This document shows, piece by piece, positions 23,292 to 31,955 of a stretch of DNA of 58,975 nt; position 1 is the first letter of the stretch; every line of letters starts with the position of its first letter. Origin of the DNA: Actinotignum schaalii (GTDB lineage: Bacteria > Actinomycetota > Actinomycetes > Actinomycetales > Actinomycetaceae); the NCBI RefSeq assembly GCF_028864145.1, contig NZ_JARBHJ010000008.1, forward strand, positions 1 through 58,975, in the 5' to 3' direction. The translations under genes and the position numbers were made by a program. The notes beneath the pieces are model-generated. The model was not told the origin of the DNA, ran no database searches, and saw only the letters and a list, made by a program, of their open reading frames with translations.

Positions 23292-24986
23292 TTATTCCTT
23301 AGAGTTGATCGTCGTTGATCCGGATTGGGGGATGTCACCGCCTAGCGCAAGACCCGGCGGTGGGGTGGTTGTCGTGTCGAGAGCGCGGGTTCCGCGCGCG
23401 GCCGAGCCGGTGCACTCCCCCACGGCAGCAGGTTGCGCAGCATCCACGGACGGCACAGGCTCAATCGCGGAAGTCGCTTCTGCGGGAACTTCGGCCGCCG
23501 CGGATTTGCGGCTGGATTTACGTGAAAAACGCTTGAGGAGGCCCGGGACCACCATGATGGCAAGGGTGATGCCAAGGATGGTCAAGGCTAGGGGCTGACG
23601 GAATACGATGGTGAGATCGCCCTGACTGAAAGCAGAAGTCTGCACCAGATAACGTTCCACCATGGGCCCAAGCACCATGCCCAGGATGAGCGGCGCCGTC
23701 GGATAGTTATATTTCTTGATGAAGAACCCAGCCAAGCCAGCAACGAAAAGAACCGTGAGTGCGAAAACACCATTCTCTACTGCAAATGCCCCAAACATCG
23801 AGAAGAAGATAATGAGGGGATAGAGGTAGGAGTAAGGCAGGCGCAGAACTTGGGCAAAGACGGGTGCCATGGGCAGGTTGAGGACGAGCAGGATAACGTT
23901 CCCGATGAAGAAAGACGTTAGCAAACCCCACACCAACGTAGGTTGATTCTCAAAGAGGAGGGGCCCCGGCTGGATCCCGTACATGACAAATGCGCCGAGG
24001 AGAACTGCCGTCGTCGTACCACCGGGAACGCCCAGCGCGAGAGTCGGAACGAAATTCGCATTGGCCGCGGCGTTATTTGCAGATTCGGAGGCTGCTACGC
24101 CTTCAATAGCGCCCTTACCAAAGTTGCGGGAGTTCTTGGAGACCTGCTTTTCCGCGCCGTAGGCAACCAGGGAGGCAAGAGTGGACCCCGCACCGGGCAG
24201 GCAGCCGAGTACAAATCCAAGCCCGGTACCACGAGTAATGGCCGGAAAAGCCTGCTTAATATCGGAGGGCTTAATGACCATGTCACGCATGCGGGCACGA
24301 ATCGGTTTCGCGGTGCCCGCACCGATCTGGGACACTACTTCACCGATGGCGAATACTCCGATCATAACGACGACGAAATCAATGCCGCCCAGCAAACTCA
24401 CGCTTCCAAAGGTGAAGCGCGAAGCCGCGAAGGCCGAGGACATTCCCACGGTGGAGAGCACTAGGCCAATACCGGCCATCATGAGGCCCTTGGCGAGGTT
24501 ATCGCCGGAGAAGGAGATGATGGTGAGCAGGCCCATGATCATAATGGCGAGCATTTCAGCCGGGCCGAAACGCAGCGCGAATTGAGCAATAGGAGCTGCC
24601 ACCAAGCAGAGCAGAATAAGGGAAACAATGGCGGCGAAGAAGGAGCCGATGGCAGCAATCGCGAGCGCCTTACCAGCTTTTCCTTTTCGGGCTAGAGAGT
24701 AGCCGTCTATAACTGTTGCGACGGCGCTCGCATCTCCCGGAGTGGCAATGAGGACCGCAGCAATCGTGCCGCCGTACTGGCACCCGTAGTAAATACCCGC
24801 GAGCATAATGAGCGCGGTGACCGGTTCCATCGTGAGGGTAAGAGGCAGCAGAATTGCCACGCCCGTGGTGGCCCCCAGTCCGGGGAGCATCCCAATAACG
24901 GTACCGAGAAGTACCCCGATGAAACACCAGAGCAGGTTGTCTGGGGTGAGAGATGTTTGGAAACCGAGTAGAAGATTCTCAATCAT
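23292..24986 (-). CDS. tctA: TctA, large membrane subunit of a tripartite carboxylate transporter
   Basis: 564 residues with many membrane segments and the family signatures GTVIGMLPGLGATTGVAILLPLT near residue 32 and TRGTGLGFVLGCLPGAGSTLASLVAYGAEKQVSK near 250-285. About 60 hydrophilic residues rich in Ala, Pro and Thr follow the last membrane segment, longer than usual. It is the transport channel and is driven by an ion gradient. The order here is tctB-tctA-tctC, with 18 bases between tctB and tctA. Confidence 0.92.
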   Translation of the reverse strand: MIENLLLGFQTSLTPDNLLWCFIGVLLGTVIGMLPGLGATTGVAILLPLTLTMEPVTALIMLAGIYYGCQYGGTIAAVLIATPGDASAVATVIDGYSLARKGKAGKALAIAAIGSFFAAIVSLILLCLVAAPIAQFALRFGPAEMLAIMIMGLLTIISFSGDNLAKGLMMAGIGLVLSTVGMSSAFAASRFTFGSVSLLGGIDFVVVMIGVFAIGEVVSQIGAGTAKPIRARMRDMVIKPSDIKQAFPAITRGTGLGFVLGCLPGAGSTLASLVAYGAEKQVSKNSRNFGKGAIEGVAASESANNAAANANFVPTLALGVPGGTTTAVLLGAFVMYGIQPGPLLFENQPTLVWGLLTSFFIGNVILLVLNLPMAPVFAQVLRLPYSYLYPLIIFFSMFGAFAVENGVFALTVLFVAGLAGFFIKKYNYPTAPLILGMVLGPMVERYLVQTSAFSQGDLTIVFRQPLALTILGITLAIMVVPGLLKRFSRKSSRKSAAAEVPAEATSAIEPVPSVDAAQPAAVGECTGSAARGTRALDTTTTPPPGLALGGDIPQSGSTTINSKE

Positions 24987-25004
24987 GATATGTTCGTTCC
25001 TCCC

Positions 25005-25655
25005 TTACACCAGGTCAAGCATCCCGGTAGGAAGCGGCACTTGGAGAAGCACAGAGAAAACCACGTAGCCGAAGAGGAAGGTGAGAATAGCAGCGAGGAG
25101 CCCCTGCCACCATTTGCGCCGTTCCACGAAAACAACGAGGACAAAGACCATGAGCGTGACGGAAAACAGCAGGCCGATCACGCGGGTGAGGATAATTGCG
25201 CCAAGCATTGCGAGGAAGACGTAGACTACCGCGAGCTGACGCTGGCGTTCGGTGCGTTCACCTTCCGCGGGCGTTTCTTCTGCCGCATACTGTTCCATCA
25301 GCTGGACGGATTCGTCATCTTCTGAGTCAGTTTCCGGCGCGGGCTTCGTGATGTTGGAGCGAATGAGATCCCAAATCGAGGCGAGGACAATAACGCAACC
25401 GGCGACGAAAGGCATGAGCCCGGCACCAACTTCGCCATTGGTTTCTGATAGTCCGTAATTCCATCCCGACACAATGACGTAGATGCCGATACCTAAAATA
25501 ACGAGGCGGAAAGCCAGTGCGCCGATATCCCGATTTCCGCACTGGCGTTGGGCTTGTGCCGGCGCGCTTGTGGTGGCACCCGTGGTGTTCGGAGAAACCG
25601 CGCCGGGTGGGTGCATCCCAGGGTCTCCATCGGTCTTCACCGTTGTACTCCTCAT
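25005..25655 (-). CDS. tctB: TctB, small membrane subunit of the carboxylate transporter
   Basis: 216 residues. About 45 hydrophilic residues precede four hydrophobic segments, with the family-like YVIVSGWNYG...GAGLMPFVAGCVIVLASI motif and a long acidic loop (TDSEDDESVQLMEQY). The start ATG at 25655 is taken as given: a CGATGAGGAG sequence lies close upstream. It is the first gene of the catabolic operon; the promoter and a perfect palindrome lie about 100 bases upstream. Confidence 0.85.
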   Translation of the reverse strand: MRSTTVKTDGDPGMHPPGAVSPNTTGATTSAPAQAQRQCGNRDIGALAFRLVILGIGIYVIVSGWNYGLSETNGEVGAGLMPFVAGCVIVLASIWDLIRSNITKPAPETDSEDDESVQLMEQYAAEETPAEGERTERQRQLAVVYVFLAMLGAIILTRVIGLLFSVTLMVFVLVVFVERRKWWQGLLAAILTFLFGYVVFSVLLQVPLPTGMLDLV

Positions 25656-25754
25656 CGAGCAACCTTTCCTTCTGGTAGTGCACTTCTGTGGTAGGGATGA
25701 CGTTTCTGCTTTGAAACCGACATCGACAGTGACGCGCGCTACTAAGTTTCCAAT

Positions 25755-25773
25755 ATCCTATATCGTATAGGAT
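25755..25773. promoter_or_regulatory. Perfect palindrome, likely GntR/FCD operator
   Basis: ATCCTATATCGTATAGGAT is a perfect inverted repeat with 8-base arms and a TCG centre. It covers the spacer and -10 box of the tctB promoter, so a bound protein would block the catabolic operon. The GntR/FCD regulator encoded at 26114-26809 is the obvious candidate. Confidence 0.65.
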
Positions 25774-25783
25774 TCTGTGACAA
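25755..25783 (-). promoter_or_regulatory. Promoter of the tctB-led catabolic operon
   Basis: On the minus strand TTGTCA (25783-25778) and TAGGAT (25760-25755) are separated by 17 bases, about 100 bases upstream of the tctB ATG. The operator palindrome overlaps it. Confidence 0.55.
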
Positions 25784-25865
25784 GGGTCGCGCGGTACTGT
25801 GACATGCCGAAGCTACACAAAAGCGAGACGTTCTCAGCCGTCACACCGATGCCGAAGGAGGAGCG

Positions 25866-26105
25866 ATGGGGCAGATTCTCATCACGGTCGGGATTGTTAT
25901 CTACCTAGGTGTCGCGGTGCTCTGGGCTATTAACCTGGTACGCGGATTGCGCCACGCAGCAAAGGATCCCCACTCGCAGCTGGATCGGGGCGCACGGCGA
26001 ACCACCTACTTCGCCTTAGCTACTTGCTGGGCTTGGCCTGCGTGGATCTTTATCAGCCTCGCGCTTGCCGCGCGGCGCATTCGCCAAGCCGGCCGTGGAT
26101 GCTAA
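25866..26105 (+). CDS. Small two-helix membrane protein, unknown
   Basis: 79 residues from an ATG with a strong GAAGGAGGAG ribosome site. Two hydrophobic segments (about residues 5-27 and 47-70) flank a basic, hydrophilic loop. I recognise no family. It is divergent from the tct operon across the GntR-type operator and convergent with the regulator gene, so it may be co-regulated with the transporter; a role as an accessory subunit is only a guess. Confidence 0.6.
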   Translation: MGQILITVGIVIYLGVAVLWAINLVRGLRHAAKDPHSQLDRGARRTTYFALATCWAWPAWIFISLALAARRIRQAGRGC

Positions 26106-26113
26106 TAAACGAT

Positions 26114-26809
26114 TTATTCCGCGTCAGAAATTGATCGGCGCAGCACCCCGTTGAGATGGGCTTCCATAGCAGCTAGTGCATCCTCGCGCGCACCCGAGGC
26201 GAAAGCCTCCAAAATAGCATGATGCTCCGCAGTGGCCTGCGCACCGTCAGAACTTCCTTCCCCAACGGTTTGGCGAATGCGGTGAGCCTGGAAAGCGAGG
26301 TTATCCACCGCCGATTCCAGGTATGAATTATTGGCGTAGCGAATAATAACGCGGTGGAAGTTCCAATCAGCATCGAAATAGTGGCGGATATGGGCGAGGT
26401 CAAGGTGCCCTTTTTCATGTTCGAGATTCTGCCACGCGACTTCGTGTTCGGCGTGGGCCTGGCGCAATTCCGGAAGAAGTCGCTTGGCGTGCGGATAAGC
26501 CCAGTCAACCGCCTGGAGTTCCAGAAGCTTACGGACATCAATGAGTTTGCGAATTTGCTCGGTAGAGATGGGGGGCGCCACCCGGTAGCCGCGCCGAGCT
26601 AGACGCTCCACCAAGCCAGTATGCTCCATTTCCACCATGGCTTCGCGTACCGGGGTAGGAGAGACATCGAGATCACGAGCCAGGCCGTCAATGCTCAAAG
26701 ATTCTTCCGGCTGGAACACGCCGCCCAGCAGCATATCGAGTATGGTGGAATACACCTCGTCACGCAAAGCAGCACGACGACGCTTAAGCAGAGAACCGGT
26801 GACGGCCAC
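26114..26809 (-). CDS. GntR-family regulator with FCD domain
   Basis: 231 residues from a GTG at 26809, chosen because AAGGAG lies five bases upstream; the longer frame to 26872 lacks one. The winged helix (RDEVYSTILDMLLGG, then GLARDLDVSPTPVREAMVEMEHTGLVERLARRGYRV) is followed by an all-helical FCD effector domain with metal-type histidines (DADWNFHRVI, AEHHAILEAF). FCD regulators typically sense carboxylates or sugar acids and release DNA on binding. The palindrome at 25755 in the tctB promoter is its likely target. It stands at the promoter end of the 13-26 kb cluster. Confidence 0.9.
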   Translation of the reverse strand: MAVTGSLLKRRRAALRDEVYSTILDMLLGGVFQPEESLSIDGLARDLDVSPTPVREAMVEMEHTGLVERLARRGYRVAPPISTEQIRKLIDVRKLLELQAVDWAYPHAKRLLPELRQAHAEHEVAWQNLEHEKGHLDLAHIRHYFDADWNFHRVIIRYANNSYLESAVDNLAFQAHRIRQTVGEGSSDGAQATAEHHAILEAFASGAREDALAAMEAHLNGVLRRSISDAE

Positions 26810-26982
26810 GGCGACTCCTTGGAATCCAATGAACACACTCTTCGCCCACCGTCTCGCGCCGTTAGCACGCAAAGAATCGCGTCACAGAGGCGGGGGTATG
26901 GGCATAGTATACCGAGGGCGCTGGGCCAGCTCCGGGACTTGAGTCAAGGTCACTTAAGCAAAGGAACGCCGCTGCGATAACC

Positions 26983-27017
26983 GCGGGCGGCTTGACTGCA
27001 CTCATCAAGCCGCCCGC
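26983..27017. terminator. Strong hairpin terminator
   Basis: GCGGGCGGCTTGA (26983-26995) pairs perfectly with TCAAGCCGCCCGC (27005-27017) over a nine-base loop, followed on the plus strand by ACTTTATTAGCTTTTT. It lies downstream of the HAD gene that ends at 27099 on the minus strand and upstream of the GntR gene, so it insulates the two units; on the minus strand it lacks a clear T-run. Confidence 0.7.
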
Positions 27018-27098
27018 ACTTTATTAGCTTTTTCGGGAGGTCCGTAGGCTTGCTGATCAGCGCGCCTCCGTGCCTTTCGCGCGACTCCCACACCTCCG

Positions 27099-27962
27099 TC
27101 AGCGTGCCTCCCGCGCCTCCGCGATCCGATTGCACAGCGCAGCCACGGCATCCTCGTCATTGGAGCCGATCTCATAGGCGGAAATGTCCTTGACCGCCGC
27201 TACCGAATTCGACGGGCAGATCGCCACACCCACTTCGCGCAGCCAGGGCAGGTCATTCGCGGAATCGCCGATGCCGGCGGTGCGAGCAACCGGGGCGCCG
27301 AGCCCCTCGAGGATGGTGCGCAGCGCTACCCATTTATCGGTAGCCGGGCTGGTCACCTCAATAGTGCCGTCATAGGAGCGCGCCGCGTTGGGGAATTCCG
27401 CCGCAAGATCAGCGCGGATACGCTCATACTCTGCGTCGTTAGCAAAAAGCGCGGCCTTGAGGCGGTCTTCGCGGGGCAGCTCCTCCAGATCCGCCACGAT
27501 GGGCTGCTCGCCTTCGTTGCGTTCGGCGAGCACCCGCACCGCTTCGCCGTCCTCCTTGGCGAAAAGGTGGTCGCGTCCAAAAATAACCAGCTGGAGGGCA
27601 TGCTTGCGGCAAAAGTCGAGGATGCGCTCGTAGAGTTCATCATCCATAGGTTCGTACGACGCCGCGCCTACCTCACCATGCGCATAATCCCGCACGGAGG
27701 CCACCGCCATAGCGCCACTAGCCGCGATCAGCGGGCCGTCAATATTGGCACGCTCGTAAATCCCCACGGTAGCCGGGTATACCCGGCCGGTCGCTACGAT
27801 AATCGCGACGCCGGTGGCATGCAGCCGGGCCAGTGCCGTGATCGTGGCATCGGAAACGTGTTTGTCATTGCGCGCCAGGGTGCCGTCCAAATCAAGGGCC
27901 AGCGCGTCAATGGTGAGAAGGTCTGCGGGAAGCTCTGCTTCCAGGTCCAGATGAATAGCCAT
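27099..27962 (-). CDS. HAD-superfamily phosphatase, Cof/IIB type
   Basis: 287 residues. Motif I is ALDLDGTLARND (Asp near 24, 26), motif II a Thr/Ser in ATGRV, motif III a Lys in SPATDKWVAL and motif IV GIGDSANDLPWLREVG: a complete HAD hydrolase with the C2B cap of the Cof subgroup. Such enzymes dephosphorylate small sugar or nucleotide phosphates with broad specificity. It is last of a minus-strand set after two lipoprotein genes; no functional link to them is evident. Confidence 0.85.
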   Translation of the reverse strand: MAIHLDLEAELPADLLTIDALALDLDGTLARNDKHVSDATITALARLHATGVAIIVATGRVYPATVGIYERANIDGPLIAASGAMAVASVRDYAHGEVGAASYEPMDDELYERILDFCRKHALQLVIFGRDHLFAKEDGEAVRVLAERNEGEQPIVADLEELPREDRLKAALFANDAEYERIRADLAAEFPNAARSYDGTIEVTSPATDKWVALRTILEGLGAPVARTAGIGDSANDLPWLREVGVAICPSNSVAAVKDISAYEIGSNDEDAVAALCNRIAEAREAR

Positions 27963-28060
27963 ATCTCCACGGTACGCTACTCGCGCGCGCTCCGGGTGGG
28001 CCGCGCGGCCGGCATCACCGCAGCCACACCCGCCGCCACACCCGCCGCCGACACCGCCCG

Positions 28061-28564
28061 CTACCGGTGGCTCACCGTTTCTTTCCCGTGAATTTCCACC
28101 AGCTGCGCGGTGGCGGACTGGCCATCCTTGGCGATCTCCGTGATATCAATCGTCAGGGCCAGCTCACCCCAGGCCGGATCCGGGCTGGCCGGCTTGGGAG
28201 TTTCACCCGGGCGCGTCACCACTGCCGGATCCACGGTTTGCAAGCCGAGCCGCTGGGGCGAATAGCTTTCCAGGCCGGCGATAGTCACCCGCGCTCCCCC
28301 GCATTGGGGCGGGTAGCTCGCCATAAACACCTCACACATGGTGGCCACCCCGCCGCTAATAATCACCCCGCCGCGTACTTTCACTTCCCCGGTCCCGTGC
28401 GCAATAGCCGCAGCGGGACCGGATTCGGTATCCCCGGGGCCGCCGGGGAGGGGCGTGGCCGGTGGCGGCGTCGTCGTATCACCGCTGCAGCCGCCCAGGC
28501 CCGCCACGCCGCAAAGCGCAGCCATCACGCCCGCGGCAACCGCCATCATGTTCTTGCTCCGCAT
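28061..28564 (-). CDS. Unknown lipoprotein
   Basis: 167 residues. A signal peptide ends in the lipobox GLGGC (Cys near 26), followed by a Pro/Thr/Gly-rich linker and a small domain with two cysteines (ATMCEVFMASYPPQCGG) and ELALTIDITEIAKDGQ. I recognise no family. It lies 49 bases downstream of the larger lipoprotein gene. The coding DNA is rich in GCC/CCG repeats. Confidence 0.65.
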   Translation of the reverse strand: MRSKNMMAVAAGVMAALCGVAGLGGCSGDTTTPPPATPLPGGPGDTESGPAAAIAHGTGEVKVRGGVIISGGVATMCEVFMASYPPQCGGARVTIAGLESYSPQRLGLQTVDPAVVTRPGETPKPASPDPAWGELALTIDITEIAKDGQSATAQLVEIHGKETVSHR

Positions 28565-28613
28565 GTCACGCCTTTCGTTTCCGGGCCCGTGCCCCGCGCG
28601 GATTCGACCGCGC

Positions 28614-30143
28614 TTACTGGTAGCTCACAAAAGCCGGGGTTGGCTCCACCTGGGTGTAGGTTTCCTCCGGCGTGAGCATGGGGGTGTCCTCATCGTAAAA
28701 GTTCTTCCAGCCCCACGCCACACCCGCGGGCGCGTAGCTGTGCAGGGTGTGCCAGGTGTCCTGCTTGGCGGCCTGGCTACCCTGGCCGTCGGCGTGGATC
28801 ACCAGCGCGACTTCGGCGCGGGACCGGTCGAGCTGATCGACGTCGCGCAGCATCTGCACCTGGAACTGGTGCAGAATCACGACTTTCTGGGGTAGCTGAT
28901 TCTCCCGCACAAAATCAGCGAGCCAATTAATGGTTTCGTTGACCTCGCTGATCTCCACGTGGCCGATGCGCTCGAGCGGGAAATCATCCGGGCCCAGGCG
29001 CCATTCCGGATCCAAGGCGATACCCACATTCGGGTAGCGCAACAGCTTCTCGTAGCGTTTGACCTGCTCCGGGAAGCTGGAACGCCCGGGCTGGAAATCG
29101 AGGACCACGTACTGGCCGTGCCGCGCGGCCTCCTCAATATAGGGGATGAAAATATCCGGATCCCATTCGTGCGAATAATTACCATCGTCACCGGCCTGCC
29201 CGGCCGCCACCGTCACGATGAGTTCCAACGCGGGAATAACGGCATCCTCCGTGAGGGCGCGATAGGGCTGGGCATGCGCTGCGGCCCGCGCCACGGTTTC
29301 CTCCACGCCCTGCTCGCCGAGCACCCCCAGCGCGGCCGTGACCGGCGAACCGTAAAGCGCTACGTAGCGCTTGCCGTCCAGCACCAGCTGCCCGCCGCCG
29401 GGCAGTTCCGTTCCGGTGCGCGCCGCCGCTAATTGCCAAGAAAGATTCGGAAGGTCGACGCCGAAGCTGGCCACCGCCGCCTCGCTTCCCGCGAGCGCGC
29501 GGATAGTTGCACTGCGTGCGCGCGGATCGGGCCCAGATTCGACGACGGCGCCACCTGCCGCACGCACCGTGGCCAGAGTAGCGGAATTCGCACCGTCGGT
29601 AATGACGGGGAATGGCGCGGTGGTGGTGGCCGGCAGGTAGTGGAAATCGGCCGGCGTGAGCGGGTACCGATACTCCTCGACCGTGCCGCTAAACCAGGCC
29701 GGGGCCGCGGTTCCAACCAGGAGAGTATGCGTGACTCCGAGCCGCTCAAATTCCGCGGCGAGGGCGCTCTCGGCAATCGGGGCTTCGGGCTGCGCCCCTC
29801 CTTGAGGCGCGAGAGGCGCGACGTGCGCTTGCGCATTCCCCACCGGGAAAACCGGCACCCCGAGAGATTCGGCCAGCTCACCGGCCTGTTCCACGGAGTC
29901 CGGGCCGCTCACTACCGCGAGCCGGGCGCTGGCAAAAAGCGTGGCGGAGGCGGCAAGGGCACCTTCCATATCCGCGACGGGGAGCACCAGGTCCGCCGTT
30001 GGAGCGCGGTGCACGGCAATGGGACCGCGTTCTTGGGCGCTCGGGGCGCTGCTGCATGAGCTGAGACCGAGAGCTAGAACGAGGGCCAGGACGGCGAGCA
30101 GGGTGAGCGATGCCAGGTGCGATCGACGGTGACGATGCGGCAC
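28614..30143 (-). CDS. Large surface lipoprotein of unknown function
   Basis: 509 residues from a GTG at 30143 with GGAAGGAAG upstream. The signal peptide ends in LGLSSC. The N-terminal half (ASATLFASARLAVVSGPDSVEQAGELAESLGVPVFPVG) looks like a cell-wall-binding-repeat-2-like fold. The C-terminal half (about 300-500) has strands such as YVVLDFQPGRSSFPEQVKRYEKLLRYPNVGIALDPEW and HVEISEVNETINWLADFV, suggestive of a TIM-barrel glycosidase-like domain. The DFQPG and ALDPEW acidic residues could be catalytic; this is inference. Similar proteins seem widespread in actinobacteria without an assigned role. Confidence 0.7.
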   Translation of the reverse strand: MPHRHRRSHLASLTLLAVLALVLALGLSSCSSAPSAQERGPIAVHRAPTADLVLPVADMEGALAASATLFASARLAVVSGPDSVEQAGELAESLGVPVFPVGNAQAHVAPLAPQGGAQPEAPIAESALAAEFERLGVTHTLLVGTAAPAWFSGTVEEYRYPLTPADFHYLPATTTAPFPVITDGANSATLATVRAAGGAVVESGPDPRARSATIRALAGSEAAVASFGVDLPNLSWQLAAARTGTELPGGGQLVLDGKRYVALYGSPVTAALGVLGEQGVEETVARAAAHAQPYRALTEDAVIPALELIVTVAAGQAGDDGNYSHEWDPDIFIPYIEEAARHGQYVVLDFQPGRSSFPEQVKRYEKLLRYPNVGIALDPEWRLGPDDFPLERIGHVEISEVNETINWLADFVRENQLPQKVVILHQFQVQMLRDVDQLDRSRAEVALVIHADGQGSQAAKQDTWHTLHSYAPAGVAWGWKNFYDEDTPMLTPEETYTQVEPTPAFVSYQ

Positions 30144-30204
30144 AAAACTTCCTTCCTTCGGCGCCTTTCCAGGGTAGCGATAATGCGCCGCCCGCGCATC
30201 TGGG

Positions 30205-30927
30205 CTACTGCAAAAGAGGCTCCTCGCTTACGTCCGCTTGGTAGTCAGCGAGGAGTGCTGCCGCGAAGGCGGCGTCGTCGGAATTAATGGAACGGAGCAC
30301 GCGGGCCGGAACTCCACCCACAACGCTCCCCGGCGGGACGTCGCGCAGCACCACGGCGCCGGCGCCCACCACGGAATTCTCACCGATGGTCACGCCGCCC
30401 GCGATGGAGGCACCCATGCCGATCCAAACGTTATTTTCGATGGTGATGGGGCGGCCGTATTCGAGGCGGGTGGCGCGCAGAGCTGGGTCGATGGGGTGCG
30501 ACGCGCAGGACATGGTGACGTGCGGGGCAATGAGGACCCCGGCGCCGATGCGCACCGGGCACAGGTCGAGGATAACCGCTCCGGTATTAATGAAGGAGCC
30601 CTCCCCCAAGCTGATATTCACGCCGTAATCGCAGGTGAAGGGGCGCACGATCTGGGAGCCGGCCCCGATTTCACCGAGTAGTTCGCCCAGGATTTCGGTG
30701 GCGCGCGGGCTGCCCCAAGCGGCCTCGGCGTTGAATTCTTCCAGCAGCGCGATGGCGCGTTCGCGCACCCGGGCTTGCGTTGGCCCCCAGCGGTAGAGCC
30801 GGCCTTCCACCATGCGCCGCCACTGCACGTCCACGGGTTCACCCGGAATCGGGCAGCGGCTGCGTTCGGGCAGCTCACCAACGTGCGGGCGGGCCACACG
30901 GCGCGGGTTGAGAGGCTTTTCAGGCAT
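30205..30927 (-). CDS. Left-handed beta-helix O-acetyltransferase (maltose/galactoside type)
   Basis: 240 residues. The hexapeptide-repeat core (about residues 95-210) runs from TCDYGVNISLGEGSFINTGAVILDLCPVRIGAGVLIAPHVTM through IENNVWIGMGASIAGGVTIGENSVVGAGAVVLRDVPPGSVVGGVPARVLR, with the catalytic histidine in SCASHPID. This is the maltose/galactoside O-acetyltransferase (LacA/Maa) subgroup, which acetylates sugars using acetyl-CoA. The N-terminal 50 residues are longer than usual and lack a clear Maa domain start. Its upstream region runs into a poly-G/C tract. Confidence 0.85.
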   Translation of the reverse strand: MPEKPLNPRRVARPHVGELPERSRCPIPGEPVDVQWRRMVEGRLYRWGPTQARVRERAIALLEEFNAEAAWGSPRATEILGELLGEIGAGSQIVRPFTCDYGVNISLGEGSFINTGAVILDLCPVRIGAGVLIAPHVTMSCASHPIDPALRATRLEYGRPITIENNVWIGMGASIAGGVTIGENSVVGAGAVVLRDVPPGSVVGGVPARVLRSINSDDAAFAAALLADYQADVSEEPLLQ

Positions 30928-30985
30928 TTTTCTTCCTTAGGTTGATGTGCGGGGCAAGATGGAAAGGTGGTACGACGACGCCCGT

Positions 30986-31029
30986 GGGGGGGGGGGGGTT
31001 GGCTGCCCCCCCCCCCCCCCCCCCCCCCC
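30986..31029. repeat. Poly-G (13) - spacer - poly-C (24) tract
   Basis: 13 G (30986-30998), the spacer TTGGCTG, then 24 C (31006-31029). Immediately to its right begins the C-terminal third of a ygfZ-like gene with no N-terminal part anywhere in the window, so sequence is very likely missing or wrongly joined here. Confidence 0.9.
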
Positions 31030-31039
31030 GCGCGCCGGG

Positions 31040-31510
31040 GCGGGCCCGACTGAGATATACGGACCTGGGATAGCGGGCAGCTGCGCATCCCGGGAAGTAA
31101 GCGCTCGCGGATCCGGAGAAGGGAGCACCCGCCAGCTCGGCGGTGCAGGCCGGAGCCTGGCCTGCTTATATTTGGAAGGCCCGGACGCGGCCGACTTACC
31201 CGAGGCTGGCACGCCGGTACTCGCGGAGCGGTCCGATGCGGTGAGTGCGGGTGGGGCGAGCGGGATTGCGGCGGTCGAAACGGAAACGAATCAGCCCGAG
31301 GGGGTGGCTGTGGGCCTGGTGCTGTCGGCGGTGCGGCATTGGGAAGAAGGTCCGCTTGCCCTCGCGCTGATCAGGGAGCCAGCGGCGCTGGGCGCGGTGC
31401 GGGTAGGGGAATTCCGCTGCGGCGTCGAACCTATTCCTCTGCCTACTCGCGCTCCCGTTGTGGTGACCATTCGTGAAAGCGGCGAAAAAAGTGTCGTAGG
31501 CCGTGACTAG
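31040..31510 (+). pseudogene. ygfZ: C-terminal fragment of a YgfZ-like folate-binding protein
   Basis: The frame after the poly-C run encodes GSCASREVSARG, reminiscent of the KGCYxGQE-xxAR motif, then RSLACLYLEGPDAADLPEAGTPVLAE, GLVLSAVRHWEEGPLALALIRE and a final beta-strand region, matching the C-terminal domain of actinobacterial YgfZ/GcvT-like proteins. About 150 residues are present where roughly 330-370 are expected. YgfZ assists iron-sulfur enzyme repair or assembly. Its neighbours DUF2516 and dtd fit the normal gene order. The missing start is best explained by the adjacent poly-G/C artefact, not by real truncation. Confidence 0.65.
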
Positions 31511-31551
31511 AATGAGGGCGAGCACCACGCTCACCACGAGGACGGAGAACC

Positions 31552-31893
31552 ATGAACCTAACAACCTTGCGGCTCGTCACAGATATCTGCAACGGGATAT
31601 TTTTTGTGATCCAGCTGGCGATTCTCGCGTTTATGGTGTGGGCGCTGGTGGCTTGCCTGCGCCGCCCGGATGCGGATTTTCGCTATGCCCGCAAGGATAA
31701 AAAGTTCTGGAGCGGGGTGCTGCTGGGCTGCGCTCTCGTCACGGGGATCGTGCTTTTTACACCCATTCGCCTACCTTTCCAGCCGTTCCTCATGCTCGGG
31801 GCGGCTTACGGCGCGCTCTACTATCTGGGTCCCGAAGAACAGCGGATGGGGCCGCGCCGCAGTTCGCGCGGGCGCGGGAAAGGGTCCTGGTAA
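31552..31893 (+). CDS. DUF2516-like small membrane protein
   Basis: 113 residues with three hydrophobic segments (about 15-37, 52-70, 75-95) and the pattern ALVACLRRPDADFRYARKDKKFW between the first two, which I associate with the actinobacterial DUF2516 family. The C-terminus is short and basic. Function is unknown. It sits between the ygfZ fragment and dtd, all on the plus strand. Confidence 0.6.
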   Translation: MNLTTLRLVTDICNGIFFVIQLAILAFMVWALVACLRRPDADFRYARKDKKFWSGVLLGCALVTGIVLFTPIRLPFQPFLMLGAAYGALYYLGPEEQRMGPRRSSRGRGKGSW

Positions 31894-31955
31894 AGCGGGG
31901 TAAGCGCAGGCCCTTAGCTGCGTCGTCGTACTACACGCACCACGAAGGAGGAAGA

